From NCBI RefSeq assembly GCF_001719125.1, contig NZ_CP017006.1:2246384-2310383 (forward strand): DNA of 64,000 bases, given 5' to 3'. The DNA comes from Sulfolobus sp. A20. Its GTDB lineage: Archaea > Thermoproteota > Thermoprotei_A > Sulfolobales > Sulfolobaceae. The notes under the pieces are model-generated. The model ran no database searches, was not told where the DNA came from, and saw nothing but the letters and a program-made list of their open reading frames with translations. Position 1 is the stretch's first letter, and the number at the start of each line of letters is the position of its first letter. A program made the translations under genes and the position numbers. Shown here piece after piece: positions 1 to 9,824 of the stretch.

Positions 1-50
1 TATTGTCAGAGTTGGACTTCTGAGGAGGAAAAATAGATGTAGGTATTCAA

Positions 51-252
51 AGAGAGGGATATATTAATAATATTTTTAGGTTATTAAAATCTACAAACAT
101 TATAGCGTTGTCTGGAATAAGAAGGAGAGGAAAATCGACGATACAATTTTCAAAGAAGCTTATCGATAATGGAATTGATAGCAACGATACACGCTCATAA
201 TTAGACTTGATGATGAAATCTCGCCTTTTAGTGCTGAGAGGAAGTCAGAGTA
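51..252 (+). pseudogene. Remnant of an archaeal AAA-type ATPase (Walker A region)
   Basis: Conceptual translation from about 51 gives a stretch ending in SGIRRRGKST, the Walker A motif typical of archaeal DEXX-box ATPases (consensus GxRRxGKST), followed by a stop. A frame change then gives IIRLDDEISPF, matching the strand that follows in these ATPases. There is no start, and everything beyond about 250 is lost. The intact relative in this window is the ATPase at 34863-36047. The rest of 1-394 holds no gene that I can see except the promoter of the next gene. Confidence 0.6.
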
Positions 253-363
253 GTAGACGTGAGGATATAATCAATTATTTTTACCAGCTCGTATTTATCT
301 ATTGATTAAATTTCCTTTAATTACTTTTTATAAAACAAAATTTATTTAGTATATTCTAGACAA

Positions 364-374
364 ACTTATAAACA
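364..374 (+). promoter_or_regulatory. TATA-like box of the rhodanese gene
   Basis: The sequence cttataaac lies about 26 bases before the ATG at 395, the spacing expected for a leaderless transcript in Sulfolobales. Confidence 0.5.
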
Positions 375-394
375 CTGTTAAAGTATATTAGCAT

Positions 395-802
395 ATGCAA
401 GTGGTAGAGCAATACGCCTCACCATTTTATAAAAACATAATTGATTTACCTCCATCGATGGTAAGAAAGTTGTGGAAGAAAAATCAAGTAATAATATTAG
501 ATGTTAGAACACCAGAAGAATATGAAGATCATCACATACCCGGGGCATTATTAGTACCGTTAGACTACTTGGAAATATTGGCAAAGTATATTCCCCAACA
601 TAAGGACGTAGCAGTGTTCTGTGAGCATGGGAATAGGGCAAGATATGCGACTTATGGAATGCCACATATTTATAAGAGAAGGGCTTATTACGTGATAGGA
701 GGAATGGCTCTATGGATGGCTATGGGGTATGAGGTTGAAAGAGGAATGGATGAGAACGGAATAAAATGGCAGGAGTGGTTAGAAAAAGAATTTAATCAGT
801 AA
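395..802 (+). CDS. Single-domain rhodanese (sulfurtransferase)
   Basis: The 135-residue protein is a lone rhodanese domain. It shows LDVRTPEEYEDHHIPGA (residues about 35-51), the cysteine loop CEHGNR with the expected persulfide cysteine at C76, and the closing GGMALW...GYEV segment. Rhodanese domains move sulfane sulfur from thiosulfate or persulfides to acceptors. No signal peptide or membrane segment is seen, so it should be cytoplasmic. The ATG at 395 fits a leaderless start. It stands alone, but the window also holds TusA, DsrE, YeeE and DoxD genes, so a role in sulfur relay is reasonable. The physiological acceptor cannot be told from sequence. Confidence 0.9.
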   Translation: MQVVEQYASPFYKNIIDLPPSMVRKLWKKNQVIILDVRTPEEYEDHHIPGALLVPLDYLEILAKYIPQHKDVAVFCEHGNRARYATYGMPHIYKRRAYYVIGGMALWMAMGYEVERGMDENGIKWQEWLEKEFNQ

Positions 803-808
803 AAATTT

Positions 809-1408
809 TTATGAAAACTTCACTGTTATCGTCTTCTTTCCTTCAACCCTTACTTTATCTCCCTTACTTATCTTATAAGGTCCTATGAACACTCCTAAGG
901 AGACGTAACCCTCCATGTTAGGTTTAACTACATCAGAAGGATTATAAGTAGGACCTCCTTCAGCTACGAACTCATCGTTGATTATTAACTTAAACGTTCC
1001 AAAAGGTGGCTCTATCTGCTTACCTACATACAATCTTCCTGCAAATGCGTCATCTGCTATGATATAATGTTCCCCTAAATCCCATGTATTAAACCTAGTA
1101 GCAGGTATCTCAAGACCTAGAAACGTCTTCTCTACTTTACCATTCTTTACTAGAGCTATTATCTCAACCTCCAATTTATGAGTCTTAAACCATAAGTCAA
1201 TCTCGTTGTTAAACGTGATCATGGGTTTTGTTAATACACCAATTGCCTTACCTTGTAGAGCGATTTTATATCCACCTAAACCTTCATTCTCTACTAACAT
1301 TCTAGAGAATTCATTATATACTTGCAATGCCTCATCTTTCTCAAGAGGAAAAGGCTCAATTTCTCTTCTATTCTTATACGCTTCAAAGAGCATCTCAGCT
1401 TTATTCAT
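809..1408 (-). CDS. 2-keto-4-pentenoate hydratase-like protein (FAH superfamily)
   Basis: The protein resembles the 2-oxopent-4-enoate hydratase / 4-oxalocrotonate decarboxylase (MhpD) group: an N-terminal LLEAYxxRxxI-like segment ([16 protein letters not shown]), a central core, and a C-terminal SLGVFIGP segment. I place the start at 1408 (MNKAEMLF, 199 residues). The open frame runs 25 codons further upstream, but that extension is hydrophobic and lacks family similarity, and an A/T-rich TATA-like stretch lies about 27 bases before 1408. Family members use about 260 residues, so this one is short. These enzymes act in catechol meta-cleavage or related oxoacid pathways. No partner genes lie nearby, so the substrate is unknown. 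Confidence 0.7.
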   Translation of the reverse strand: MNKAEMLFEAYKNRREIEPFPLEKDEALQVYNEFSRMLVENEGLGGYKIALQGKAIGVLTKPMITFNNEIDLWFKTHKLEVEIIALVKNGKVEKTFLGLEIPATRFNTWDLGEHYIIADDAFAGRLYVGKQIEPPFGTFKLIINDEFVAEGGPTYNPSDVVKPNMEGYVSLGVFIGPYKISKGDKVRVEGKKTITVKFS

Positions 1409-1590
1409 AGATATACGAATAGTAAATGAAAATAAAAAGCTTAAGATCGTTTTCTGCAATATAAGAATATTATAATACAGCAATAGATGAATTAATGAGT
1501 ATTTTTAATTTCAATATTCACAATAAAATCGCTCAACCATTTTGAATATCGAGAAAAGTAATATATTCTCCTATTTCACTAACTAGATGA

Positions 1591-3624
1591 ATGCAATCTC
1601 AAAGAGTTAGACAAGACTACATGGTCATATTAGCTTACGTCATCCTTCAAATAGTAATATGGCTGAAGGGAGGATTATGGTACGGAGGTGATCAAGGTAC
1701 ACTATCATTTCCCTATGTCCCGGAGTCAAATTTCATTAATAACTTATTTTACGCCATATCCAATTTCCCTTTTCTATCTGGTCCTACAATCTCTGCCCCT
1801 AGCATATGGTTTAGTGGGGCTTTCGCTTTATTTAATGCACTTCGATTCTATTATAGTGAATACCTTTTATTGATTTTACTCTTCTTCCTCGGAGCATCTT
1901 ACATGTATAAAATAGTAACCCCTTACCTTAGATATAGGGATAATGTGATAACCCCTTTAATAGTAAGCATAGTGTACATGACTAACTGGGCGTTTTACTT
2001 CTCTGATTATAATGGACTAGCCGGGATAGTAATACTCACCAACGTGTTTCTTTACTCTCTGTTTCCACCACTGATTTATTACTTGAAGAAAGCCTTCGAG
2101 GAGACTAAAATGTTGAGTAAATTGAGATATTACGGCATATTGATTATCCTCTTCTGTATAATAGGGGGAATATCTAATTTTGCGAACTTCGGGGAAATAG
2201 TAGGTTTTCTAGGAATATTGATAGTAGGTCTCTTTATATTTAATAGATCAAAAATAAACTTAATAAACCTATTTCTAATTCCCATATTCTTCATCTTAGC
2301 TAATGCCTATTGGCTTTTCATAACTGTGCCTACGGTAAACTCTTTCTTGAATGATTCGAGTTTTCTTCAATTATCCTATCAATTCTTTGTGAGCAATTCA
2401 AGACCCTTTGCTTACGTTTTCTTAGGAATATTTCAAGTAAGTAAAACTTTAATCCCTTTTCTGATTCTCACCGTACCCTTAATACTTATTCCATTCATCT
2501 TAGCTTACAAGGATAAAAATCTGTTATTTTGGGTAATACTGTATTTAATATCTGCAACCTTCGCCTCAAACTTAGACTCACCTTTCGGTGAAGTATATAA
2601 TTACTTATTTTTACACTTTAAGTACTTTGTAGATTTTAGAACACCTACAGTAGCTCTTTTTTGGATTCAAGGACTAATACTATCCATTATAATTCCAGTT
2701 GGCTTATCCTACGTTATTAACGAGTTTAATAGAAAAAAGCTTACTTCTCTACTTTTTCTCCTCTTAGCCATTTTAGCTTTCTTCCCATCTGTCTACGGTC
2801 AAGGGTTAGCTATAATTCATGTCCCAAATTATTTCATAAAAACTGTGAGTTATATAAATGATGAGCAAGGAAATTTTAACGTCTATGCAATTCCCCAATC
2901 CTATCTCTGGACACAAACGGATTGGTATTATGGAGTTAACCTTCTTCCATTATTTTTAAATAAACCAGTCTTCATAGGTGGAGGATACGATTACGCTAAT
3001 CCTGCCTTAGGTTATATTTATCATTTAATAAATGATAACTTGTTTACATACAATGCATCTAACATAACTTTTCTTAGGAATCTCCTCTTCATTATTAACG
3101 TAAAATACTTAGTGATTCAGGGTGATGTAGAGGGTTTTGTTTTCGAATCTCGTTACATTTCTAATCTAGAGAATTACACTCAACTGTTCTCATTAGCAAG
3201 TAATTTTACCCCTTATTATGTTTATAAAGTCAAAGTTAATTCCTCTCTCATCTTGGGTACTAACTATAATATCTCTAACCTTACATTAAAAGATTTAAGA
3301 TATATTAACTTATCTCAAATATTACATCCGATTAGGTACTATGAAGTAAATCCTTCTCTTTACATTATCGTTAATAATACTTATAAGTACGTAGTATTTC
3401 TTTATGCCTATAATCCTCAATTCGTAGTTACCAATTCTACCTCTCACTTTCAATTCATTTATGCTAACGCTTATGCTGTGAACTCCAGCTATGTGGAAAT
3501 TGTGAATAAAGATTATTATGTAAATTATAAGATATATTTTGAAATTATTCTGACATTAATAGTGGGAGTTATCTTCATTTTCGTTGAAAAGCTTATTAGA
3601 CGATTATCCTTTTCATTATTATGA
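1591..3624 (+). CDS. Large multi-spanning membrane protein, GT-C-like
   Basis: The 677-residue protein has about a dozen hydrophobic segments in residues 10-420, then a roughly 220-residue outside domain rich in Asn-Xaa-Ser/Thr sequons, and one final membrane helix with a basic tail. The early acidic loop ([10 protein letters not shown]) and the layout of membrane core, exposed domain and the phrase NVKYLVIQ resemble GT-C type glycosyltransferase-like proteins of archaea. The protein starting at 61798 has the same layout (LGVQYVAF). Family and substrate are not identified. Its stop overlaps the start of the M61 peptidase by four bases (ATGA), so the two are co-translated. Function is an inference. 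Confidence 0.6.
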   Translation: MQSQRVRQDYMVILAYVILQIVIWLKGGLWYGGDQGTLSFPYVPESNFINNLFYAISNFPFLSGPTISAPSIWFSGAFALFNALRFYYSEYLLLILLFFLGASYMYKIVTPYLRYRDNVITPLIVSIVYMTNWAFYFSDYNGLAGIVILTNVFLYSLFPPLIYYLKKAFEETKMLSKLRYYGILIILFCIIGGISNFANFGEIVGFLGILIVGLFIFNRSKINLINLFLIPIFFILANAYWLFITVPTVNSFLNDSSFLQLSYQFFVSNSRPFAYVFLGIFQVSKTLIPFLILTVPLILIPFILAYKDKNLLFWVILYLISATFASNLDSPFGEVYNYLFLHFKYFVDFRTPTVALFWIQGLILSIIIPVGLSYVINEFNRKKLTSLLFLLLAILAFFPSVYGQGLAIIHVPNYFIKTVSYINDEQGNFNVYAIPQSYLWTQTDWYYGVNLLPLFLNKPVFIGGGYDYANPALGYIYHLINDNLFTYNASNITFLRNLLFIINVKYLVIQGDVEGFVFESRYISNLENYTQLFSLASNFTPYYVYKVKVNSSLILGTNYNISNLTLKDLRYINLSQILHPIRYYEVNPSLYIIVNNTYKYVVFLYAYNPQFVVTNSTSHFQFIYANAYAVNSSYVEIVNKDYYVNYKIYFEIILTLIVGVIFIFVEKLIRRLSFSLL

Positions 3625-5108
3625 TCTTCACAGTAAAGCCTAGAAATAGGTATTTAGAAATTTTAGCAGAAGGTAAAGAAGGAGTAATAACTTTTCCCAC
3701 GTATGTTCCAGGTTCATACGTGATAAGGGATTTAGAGAGAAACGTTGTGGAAATAGAAGGATTTAGAATTTCTAAGAACAAGTTCTACGTTAAAGACAAA
3801 TTTAAATACTTATATTACGCCTCAAGTAAGGATCAGAGAGAAGCCATTTCCACCAACGACTACTTATTTATTAATCCCCCCGCAGTATTTCCTTTTCAAG
3901 ACTTGCATGAAAAGTATTGTGTAAAGGTTCTAGTTCATTGGAATGTGGTCACTACATTAAAGAAAGAAGGAGATTATTATTGTGCTGAAAACTACCATGA
4001 GTTCGCTGATTCACCAATTGAAGCTTCTCCCTATTTGAGGGAATTGATAATAGATGATTATCACTCCGTTTCAACAATTGATGAGATAGATGAGGAAATG
4101 ATAAGAAAAATAGTAATGGAAGCTGATAAAGTGATCAAGCCTAGTAATAAATATGTTTTTCACTTCAGAAGATCGGATAAAAACTACGGCGGTATTGAGC
4201 ACAAGAACTCATCAGCCATAGTCGTATCGTGGGATAGGAAGGAGTTAGCTGTACTCTTCGCTCATGAATACTTTCATAGACTTAACGTTAAGGTTCTAAT
4301 ACCTAAGGACTTAGAGCACAACTACGAGAGGGAAGTATATACTGATCTCCTTTGGTTCGCTGAAGGCTTCACTGATTACATGGCTTTGTTAATCACGTTG
4401 AGAAGTAATCTGATCAAGCCTAACGAGGGGTTGAAGAAAATACTTAATTCTCTTCATAACTTAACCTTCCCAGGGAGTAAGAGAGTGAGTCTCTCTGAAG
4501 CATCTAAAACGGCATGGATAAAGTATTATAAGCAAGACGAAAACTTCCTAAACTCATCAGTATCATATTACGATGGTGGCTTAGCCTTAGGATTTTACAC
4601 TGACCTAAAGCTGATTGAGAGGGGTAAAAGAATAGATGAAGTTTTCATTTCATTACGAGATAAGGGTAAATACACTTTTGAAGACTTAGACAGAATCTTA
4701 ACCAATTTGGGATTTGATGAACTCTACCTAGCATATAGACCGGCTTATGAGATATTTAAAGCTTTAAGGGACTATATACACTTAGAGGTTTTTGATAAGG
4801 ACAAACCATATTATGGAATTATCCTAGATGGAAACAAAGTGAGGTTTGTGGAGGATGATTCCCCAGCAGACTTTGCTGGTTTAATGCCAGATGACCAAAT
4901 CATTAGTATAGATAATACCGCAAAACCCTTAGAAGTAAGGGAAAGTGTTATCCTACACGTGTTAAGGGAAGGTAGGCTAAAAGAGATCACGTTAAGAGCT
5001 GGTAAAAGTCCAGGGCATTCGTTAAGGGCTAAACTTGATGGGAAAATAGCTAAAGCTATATTTAATTCGGATATAATTGAAGCTGAATACGTGACTAACG
5101 TTATATAA
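3621..5108 (+). CDS. M61-family glycyl-type aminopeptidase with PDZ domain
   Basis: The 495-residue protein has the full M61 signature: GGIEH at 190-194, the zinc motif HEYFH at 215-219 and the third zinc ligand in WFAEGFTDY (E248). A PDZ domain follows near residues 400-465 ([23 protein letters not shown]). M61 enzymes are zinc metallopeptidases that remove small N-terminal residues. No signal peptide is seen. The ATG overlaps the stop of the upstream membrane protein, which shows translational coupling. The biological link between the two is unknown. Confidence 0.9.
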   Translation: MIFTVKPRNRYLEILAEGKEGVITFPTYVPGSYVIRDLERNVVEIEGFRISKNKFYVKDKFKYLYYASSKDQREAISTNDYLFINPPAVFPFQDLHEKYCVKVLVHWNVVTTLKKEGDYYCAENYHEFADSPIEASPYLRELIIDDYHSVSTIDEIDEEMIRKIVMEADKVIKPSNKYVFHFRRSDKNYGGIEHKNSSAIVVSWDRKELAVLFAHEYFHRLNVKVLIPKDLEHNYEREVYTDLLWFAEGFTDYMALLITLRSNLIKPNEGLKKILNSLHNLTFPGSKRVSLSEASKTAWIKYYKQDENFLNSSVSYYDGGLALGFYTDLKLIERGKRIDEVFISLRDKGKYTFEDLDRILTNLGFDELYLAYRPAYEIFKALRDYIHLEVFDKDKPYYGIILDGNKVRFVEDDSPADFAGLMPDDQIISIDNTAKPLEVRESVILHVLREGRLKEITLRAGKSPGHSLRAKLDGKIAKAIFNSDIIEAEYVTNVI

Positions 5109-5117
5109 CTTTTTTGT
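5109..5117 (+). terminator. T-rich stretch after the M61 gene
   Basis: Six consecutive T residues directly follow the stop codon, as is common at archaeal transcript ends. This is weak evidence without RNA data. Confidence 0.3.
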
Positions 5118-5149
5118 AGAATATCTTATTAAAAAGACCGTAAATGAAC

Positions 5150-5185
5150 TGACTTCCTCCAAGCCGTAAATGGCAAAACTTTCCT
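5150..5185 (-). repeat. Palindromic IS200/IS605-type end repeat
   Basis: On the minus strand it reads as a short palindrome (gccattTacggc type) followed by ggaggaagtca, the shared 3' edge of the family. It lies just after the M61 gene. Confidence 0.6.
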
Positions 5186-5189
5186 CAAC

Positions 5190-5480
5190 TTTATACTTAT
5201 CTCCTCCCATCTTGAAAGGCTATAGTTCCCATAGACCTATTCGAAGGTTTATCTCCTTCATAGCCGTTTTTAATACACGCTTCATTCGTCCAGTGATGGT
5301 TAGGTCCTCAGCTACATTACCCCTTTCTCTGGACTTATATTTACATGTACTGAGGAGCATTCTCATCTACCCTCTATGGCTTCCCTCCAAGTTCATCAAA
5401 TACCTTGAAAGTTGCCCATCTTTTTTATCAACCTCTTTAGCACAATATCCATGAGCTTAAAGTGTTTACTAACAACTAAG
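5190..5480 (-). pseudogene. Degenerate coding remnant, transposase-like
   Basis: On the minus strand this stretch reads as protein in alternating frames: LMDIVLKRLIKKMGNFQ, then after stops KYKSRERGNVAEDLT and ITGRMKRVLKTAMKEINLRI. The basic, helical character and the IS end repeats on both sides suggest a decayed transposase gene. I do not recognise the family. The plus-strand open frame in the same place looks like a shadow. Together with the flanking repeats this accounts for most of the 574-base gap 5109-5682. Confidence 0.3.
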
Positions 5481-5518
5481 GCACAAGAATAACCTTTAAG
5501 ATTGTTTATTCAAACTTT

Positions 5519-5543
5519 ATCCCCTGCCTTAAAAGGCTAGTTA
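5519..5543 (-). repeat. Partial copy of the palindromic IS-end repeat
   Basis: It contains cctgccttaaaaggc, the palindrome core of the family, without a clear GTCAGA edge. Confidence 0.4.
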
Positions 5544-5579
5544 TTTTTTATTAGTATCTAAAATATTTACAAAGTTATG

Positions 5580-5611
5580 AAAACCTCGCCCTTTAGGGCA
5601 AGGAGGAAGTT
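5580..5611 (+). repeat. Palindromic IS200/IS605-type end repeat
   Basis: It reads aaacctcgccctttagggc followed by aaggaggaagt, a near-consensus copy. It lies about 70 bases before the MupG-like gene. Confidence 0.7.
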
Positions 5612-5682
5612 GTTTCGATAAAGGGTGTTTCCGTTGAACATGAAAAGAAAAAGTAATATACTAATCACACATTTCTCCAATT

Positions 5683-6696
5683 ATGAAGAAGATTGGGTTT
5701 TCGATATTTCCGGGATGGAAGGAGATTAAGGAGGAACAGATTAAGTTAATGAAAATAGCTAGAGATTATGGCTTTTCTGAGATCTTCATGGGTATAGGTC
5801 CCGGAACACATTGGAAAACACCAGTTAGAGAAGCTTTTGAAATAGCGAAAGAATTATTAAGGGGCGCTGATGACTATTACGCTTTTCTAGATATTAATCC
5901 AGAAATTTTGAAGGAACTCAACTCCTCTCCGAGAGATCTGTCTAAGTTTAAAGAGGCTGGCTTTAAGGGAGTTAGGGCTGATTATGGGTTCAAGAAGGAA
6001 GAGATAGTTGAAATGAGTAGGCAATTAATCGTCGAGCTGAATCCAATGTTAGTAACTAGAGAAGAATTAGAGTATATTACAAGGAATGCCGATCCAGAAA
6101 GAGTAAAGGCCATACATAATTACTACCCTGTTATATACTCTGGGATTTCTAGAGAGATTTTTCATGAAAAGAATAGATTGCTTAAGGAGAAAGGTATTGA
6201 AATAGGTGCTTTCATATCCACGCCTATGTTTAACTTGAGAACTACATTAGAAATATTGCGATTTATAGAACCATTTGATTCCGCAAACTACCTTTTTAAA
6301 TACGTTGATAGGGTGTTAATAGGGGACCCAATTCCTAAAGAGGAATGGCTAATCCAAGTTCAAGAAGTAGCTAGATTAGAAGGGAACGTTGTGAGGATAA
6401 AGGTTTACAGAGAAGATGTGATTGAATATTTGACTAAAAACAAGTTTAGGGTGGAAGATGAGGATAGAGAATACGCTATTGTAGCAATAACTGATCAGCA
6501 ATTTCCCCTTAACTGTAAGTGTTATACTAAAATATTTAGGAACTCCGTAGCTTTGAGGGGAAGAGATATATGGATATTTACAAGGGACTTAGACGTAGCA
6601 CCTTTTAACTTAATTGGAGAAATAGACGATATTAACTTAGAAATTATGAAACTTCTAAGGGGAAAGTTAATTAACTTTAGGCTAAAAGAAAAGTGA
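5683..6696 (+). CDS. MupG/DUF871-family protein (6-phospho-glycoside hydrolase-like)
   Basis: The 337-residue protein has the layout of the DUF871 (MupG) family: a TIM-barrel with GFKGVRADYGF (about residues 93-103), ELNPMLVTREEL, the characteristic HNYYPVIYSGIS (about 146-157), EKNRLLKEKGI and VLIGDP, followed by a C-terminal small barrel-like domain. In Gram-positive bacteria MupG cleaves 6-phospho-MurNAc-GlcNAc during murein recycling. Archaea have no MurNAc, so the substrate here must differ. A TATA-like box (about 5651-5663) sits 26 bases before the ATG. The gene converges on the RadA-like gene with one base between stops. The family call is firm; the function is open. Confidence 0.85.
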   Translation: MKKIGFSIFPGWKEIKEEQIKLMKIARDYGFSEIFMGIGPGTHWKTPVREAFEIAKELLRGADDYYAFLDINPEILKELNSSPRDLSKFKEAGFKGVRADYGFKKEEIVEMSRQLIVELNPMLVTREELEYITRNADPERVKAIHNYYPVIYSGISREIFHEKNRLLKEKGIEIGAFISTPMFNLRTTLEILRFIEPFDSANYLFKYVDRVLIGDPIPKEEWLIQVQEVARLEGNVVRIKVYREDVIEYLTKNKFRVEDEDREYAIVAITDQQFPLNCKCYTKIFRNSVALRGRDIWIFTRDLDVAPFNLIGEIDDINLEIMKLLRGKLINFRLKEK

Positions 6697-6697
6697 A

Positions 6698-7543
6698 TCA
6701 CTCCTCTTCTTCCTCTATTACTCTTCTCTCTTTACCTTTAAGTTCAACCTGTTCTACAGATTTCTTCATCTCCTCAATTTCCTCTTTGCTTAACGGCAAA
6801 ATCGATGCAGAATTTGGAGCTATCCTAAGATATTTATCCCACTCAACTACTATTCCGTTGTCAGCTATCTCCATAGGGTGTCTAACCATAGATATTTTAG
6901 TATCCCTCATCTTCCACACAATTATTGACCTATATAACTTACCATCTATTTCATCTAAGTCTAGCCTTATTATTCCATCAACAGCGTGTTCAACACCTGG
7001 TCCTCCAAAACCTCTTTCACCTACAGATACTTGGCTAACGAAGAAAGCTGTACAACCTAAGCCTGATATGACTCTCTTCAACTTCATTACAACACTTCTA
7101 GCCATGGCTGGTTTAGTTAAATAAAGCGTACTGACTGAGTCAATAGCTAATCTAGTTGCCTTAATATCCTTTATTGCTTGTCTTAATACTTCAGAAAGTT
7201 CATCTACACTGTCAACTTGTTTGACAACGTATTTTTCTCTTTGAGCAATACTTCCAACTCCTCCAGTAAATGCATCAACTATTGCAAACTTTCCATCCTT
7301 TTCATATTTCATCACGTCCCAATTGAAGTGCTTAAAACTCCTTAAGACGGATACTGGATGCTCCTCTAAGGTGACATAGATTCCAGCCTCATCTCTAACC
7401 AATCCATTATATATAAACTGTTTAGCTGCTATTGACTTCCCGGTTCCAGGGCCACCGGAAAGTAATACAATGCTCCTTTCCGGAATACCACCATACAATA
7501 TCTCGTCTAGTCCGGGAATGTAAGTCCTTACCCTATCTACCAT
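6698..7543 (-). CDS. RecA/KaiC-superfamily ATPase (archaeal RadA paralogue)
   Basis: This single-domain RecA-like ATPase has 281 residues: Walker A GGPGTGKS at 30-37, catalytic glutamates E60-E61, Walker B LAID at 132-135 and KaiC-type phrases ([29 protein letters not shown]). The C-terminal 20 residues are highly acidic (VIEEEEE). In Sulfolobales several such RadA paralogues exist; some modulate RadA strand exchange and others act in signalling. The sequence does not decide which applies here. The start codon is followed by the canonical VDRVRT N-terminus. It is probably a single-gene unit. Confidence 0.85.
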   Translation of the reverse strand: MVDRVRTYIPGLDEILYGGIPERSIVLLSGGPGTGKSIAAKQFIYNGLVRDEAGIYVTLEEHPVSVLRSFKHFNWDVMKYEKDGKFAIVDAFTGGVGSIAQREKYVVKQVDSVDELSEVLRQAIKDIKATRLAIDSVSTLYLTKPAMARSVVMKLKRVISGLGCTAFFVSQVSVGERGFGGPGVEHAVDGIIRLDLDEIDGKLYRSIIVWKMRDTKISMVRHPMEIADNGIVVEWDKYLRIAPNSASILPLSKEEIEEMKKSVEQVELKGKERRVIEEEEE

Positions 7544-7697
7544 GTTATAATTATCATGAGAGTTAACTTAAAATTTTACTCAAGTTAGATCGTATAGTAT
7601 TCTATAAAGAGGATTCAAATTAGAGTAATCCTGTTCAAAATTAAAAAACGCCTAAAACGTTCAATCTGAACTGTTTATTCTCTTTAACAATAAATTT

Positions 7698-7737
7698 GAC
7701 CTCACACTGAAGGGTAAGGTTTGCCGTTCTTTTATCA
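7698..7737 (-). repeat. IS-end repeat (left-end type) abutting a stop codon
   Basis: On the minus strand it begins TGATAAAAGAACGGCAAACC, matching the copies at 14318 and 33348. Its first three bases are the TGA stop codon of the CorA-like gene, so the junction lies at the stop. Confidence 0.75.
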
Positions 7738-8466
7738 TAGCCATCCAATTTTTCTCAAATAAATCGTTAACAATATTCCAATTAATACTAAAGGAATGGT
7801 AAAATATACAAAATTTAAAGTCATGAAATTAGAGGGTAAGTTCACGAAGCTTACAGCGTATATACTCGCTATTGCCGTAATGGGTAGAAAGATAAAGGAT
7901 ATGGAAGTTAATTTCTTTATAATTATATTTAAATTATTCTGTATTTCAGTTAAGTATATGTTGTATAGATCAGATTCCCTTGTGACCAATATTTCAGCCC
8001 TATCATAGGCGAATAAGCAATCCTCTTCGACTTCCTTATCTAAGAATTTAGACAACTTCTTCACCACATAATATAGGGATGAAGAATCGGAATAGAGCGT
8101 AATTATTGAGGAATGTATTGATATTATATTTGAGGTATCAGTTATTTTGCCCTCAGCAATCCTTTGGAATAAATCTTCAATTCTTTTGTGAAGTTCAATT
8201 CTCTTAGAACCAAACTCGTAAAGAATACCGTATATAACCTCTTTCATTATTTCTGTTACGCTACATTCCTCTGCATTCTTCGCTAGGCTAGCCAGAAACT
8301 CAGAATGAAAGACTATCTTCTGATTATCTATTGTAATATAATTAGGCGAATTATTAAAATCTATCCTTATAAAATACTTGTCATCGTTGTGGATAACCCT
8401 ATGAACGTCTACTTCGTCCTTGGGAAAGTCGTTAGGTAACGGGTACACTTCTAGATTACATTTCAT
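7735..8466 (-). CDS. CorA-like membrane protein lacking the GMN motif
   Basis: The 243-residue protein has a soluble, largely helical N-terminal part and two C-terminal membrane helices, with the CorA-type lead-in FIFLPITAIASIYAVSF. CorA magnesium channels carry YGMN at the end of the first helix. Here the corresponding place reads IYAVSF, so the selectivity motif is missing. The N-terminal domain is also shorter than in standard CorA proteins of about 310 residues. A divergent transporter or a non-transporting relative is possible. The C-terminus KIGWL ends exactly where an IS-end repeat begins, so the original tail may have been altered. Confidence 0.65.
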   Translation of the reverse strand: MKCNLEVYPLPNDFPKDEVDVHRVIHNDDKYFIRIDFNNSPNYITIDNQKIVFHSEFLASLAKNAEECSVTEIMKEVIYGILYEFGSKRIELHKRIEDLFQRIAEGKITDTSNIISIHSSIITLYSDSSSLYYVVKKLSKFLDKEVEEDCLFAYDRAEILVTRESDLYNIYLTEIQNNLNIIIKKLTSISFIFLPITAIASIYAVSFVNLPSNFMTLNFVYFTIPLVLIGILLTIYLRKIGWL

Positions 8467-8600
8467 ATACCTTATAATTGAAAGAGGGGAATTTAATTTT
8501 GAGCATAAAACTTGTTTATCCTCTCCCTTAAACTCATAAGCTTAGATAATCATGACTAAGTTGGATCAAACTTAAATGCAACGAAAAATATTCTTATATT

Positions 8601-9479
8601 ATGAAAAGAGGCATAAGTACATTAATAAAAGGAAAATATACAATGGACGGTGCCGGTGTAAAGCTGTACAGAGTCTTCGGAGGACCTAGAACTGTTAATT
8701 TAACTGATCCTTTCCTATTACTAGACTTCTTTGGCTCATCAGATCCATCTGACTATATTGCCGGCTTTCCGTGGCATCCTCACAGAGGCATTGAGACAGT
8801 AACGCTGTTATATAAGGGGAAAGTAGAGCATCAAGACAGTGAAGGAAATAGGGGTGTAATTTATCCGGGACAGTCACAGTGGATGACTGCAGGGAGTGGT
8901 ATCTTTCATGAAGAGATGCCCATGCCATTAGAAGGTTGGGAAATTGTGAAATACAATCAGAAGCCAGAGGAGATGAATGGGCTACAATTATGGATAAACT
9001 TACCATCCTACATGAAGATGACTGACCCAGTTTATAGAGATGTAAAACAAATTCCTAAGGAAACTTATGATTTCGGAACTATTCAAATACTTGCTGGAGA
9101 ATACAAAGGTTTTGAAGGTCCAGTAAGGGTAAAAAGTCCAGTTGATCCCACGTATTTTGACATAGTTCTAGATGGGCAGGTAAAAATACCGGTAAAGAAC
9201 GGCTACACTGTTCTAGTATACGTGGTTAGCGGGGATATTAATACAGCTAACACTTCCGTAGGGGAAGGGACTTTAATCGTATTTGATAGAGAGGGAGACG
9301 AAGTGGATATAAGTGGTAAAGGTAGATTCATCTTACTTTCTGGCAAACCTATTAACGAGCCTGTAGCCTGGTATGGTCCAATAGTTATGAACACTGAAGA
9401 TCAGATAATGGAAGCTTTAAGAGATTTGAGAGTAGGAACTTTCGTAAAGAAGAAAAGACCTACATTTGAAGAATTCTAA
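8601..9479 (+). CDS. Pirin family protein
   Basis: The 292-residue bicupin has the pirin N-terminal metal site intact: FPWHPHRG gives H59 and H61, and GIFHEEMP gives H103 and E105. Pirins are iron-binding cupins; some bacterial and human members oxidise quercetin. The size and the C-terminal cupin (FDIVLDGQVKIPVKNGYTVLVYVVSG in the middle of the second half) are normal. A TATA-like stretch (acttaaatg) about 27 bases before the ATG supports a leaderless start. It is a stand-alone gene, and the natural substrate is unknown. Confidence 0.92.
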   Translation: MKRGISTLIKGKYTMDGAGVKLYRVFGGPRTVNLTDPFLLLDFFGSSDPSDYIAGFPWHPHRGIETVTLLYKGKVEHQDSEGNRGVIYPGQSQWMTAGSGIFHEEMPMPLEGWEIVKYNQKPEEMNGLQLWINLPSYMKMTDPVYRDVKQIPKETYDFGTIQILAGEYKGFEGPVRVKSPVDPTYFDIVLDGQVKIPVKNGYTVLVYVVSGDINTANTSVGEGTLIVFDREGDEVDISGKGRFILLSGKPINEPVAWYGPIVMNTEDQIMEALRDLRVGTFVKKKRPTFEEF

Positions 9480-9486
9480 TTTTTTC
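9480..9486 (+). terminator. T-rich stretch after the pirin gene
   Basis: Six consecutive T residues directly follow the stop codon. It is a candidate archaeal terminator only. Confidence 0.3.
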
Positions 9487-9518
9487 TAGAATATTCTCAT
9501 CAAGGCTAAATATTGAAA

Positions 9519-9650
9519 GCTCTAAACCTAATCGGAGAAGATATAGGTAACGCTAAATTAATGAGGGATGATAGAGAGAAAAAAATAATGTACTCAATTC
9601 CTCAGCCATAGCTTGAATTTTTTCCAAGGACTGCAGTACTAAAAAGGTGA
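9519..9650 (+). pseudogene. Short unrecognised coding remnant
   Basis: One frame reads ALNLIGEDIGNAKLMRDDR, then KKIMYSIPQP, a stop, and LEFFPRTAVLKR before a second stop. The composition looks protein-like, with no start codon. I do not recognise a family. The rest of the 345-base gap 9480-9824 is AT-rich and shows nothing else. Confidence 0.25.
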
Positions 9651-9824
9651 GAAGTTTAGTCACTAGTAGAAGCAATCAGAATTCTAGGACGTTTGCTTAC
9701 GTAGATGTATTTAATGTACTCCTCCCTTACCCTCTTCCTTATATACTCACCCTAAAAGCACTCTCCTACAGTATAAAAATTTATATCAAAATAACTATAT
9801 CATTAACTCTTAATGTAATAAAAG

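Noticed and set aside
5170-5454. 94-codon open frame on the plus strand
   Set aside because: The opposite strand gives the more protein-like reading (decayed transposase-like), and no promoter or ribosome site precedes this frame.
6693-7124. 143-codon open frame on the plus strand
   Set aside because: It is antisense to the RadA-like ATPase and its composition is that of a reversed acidic gene.
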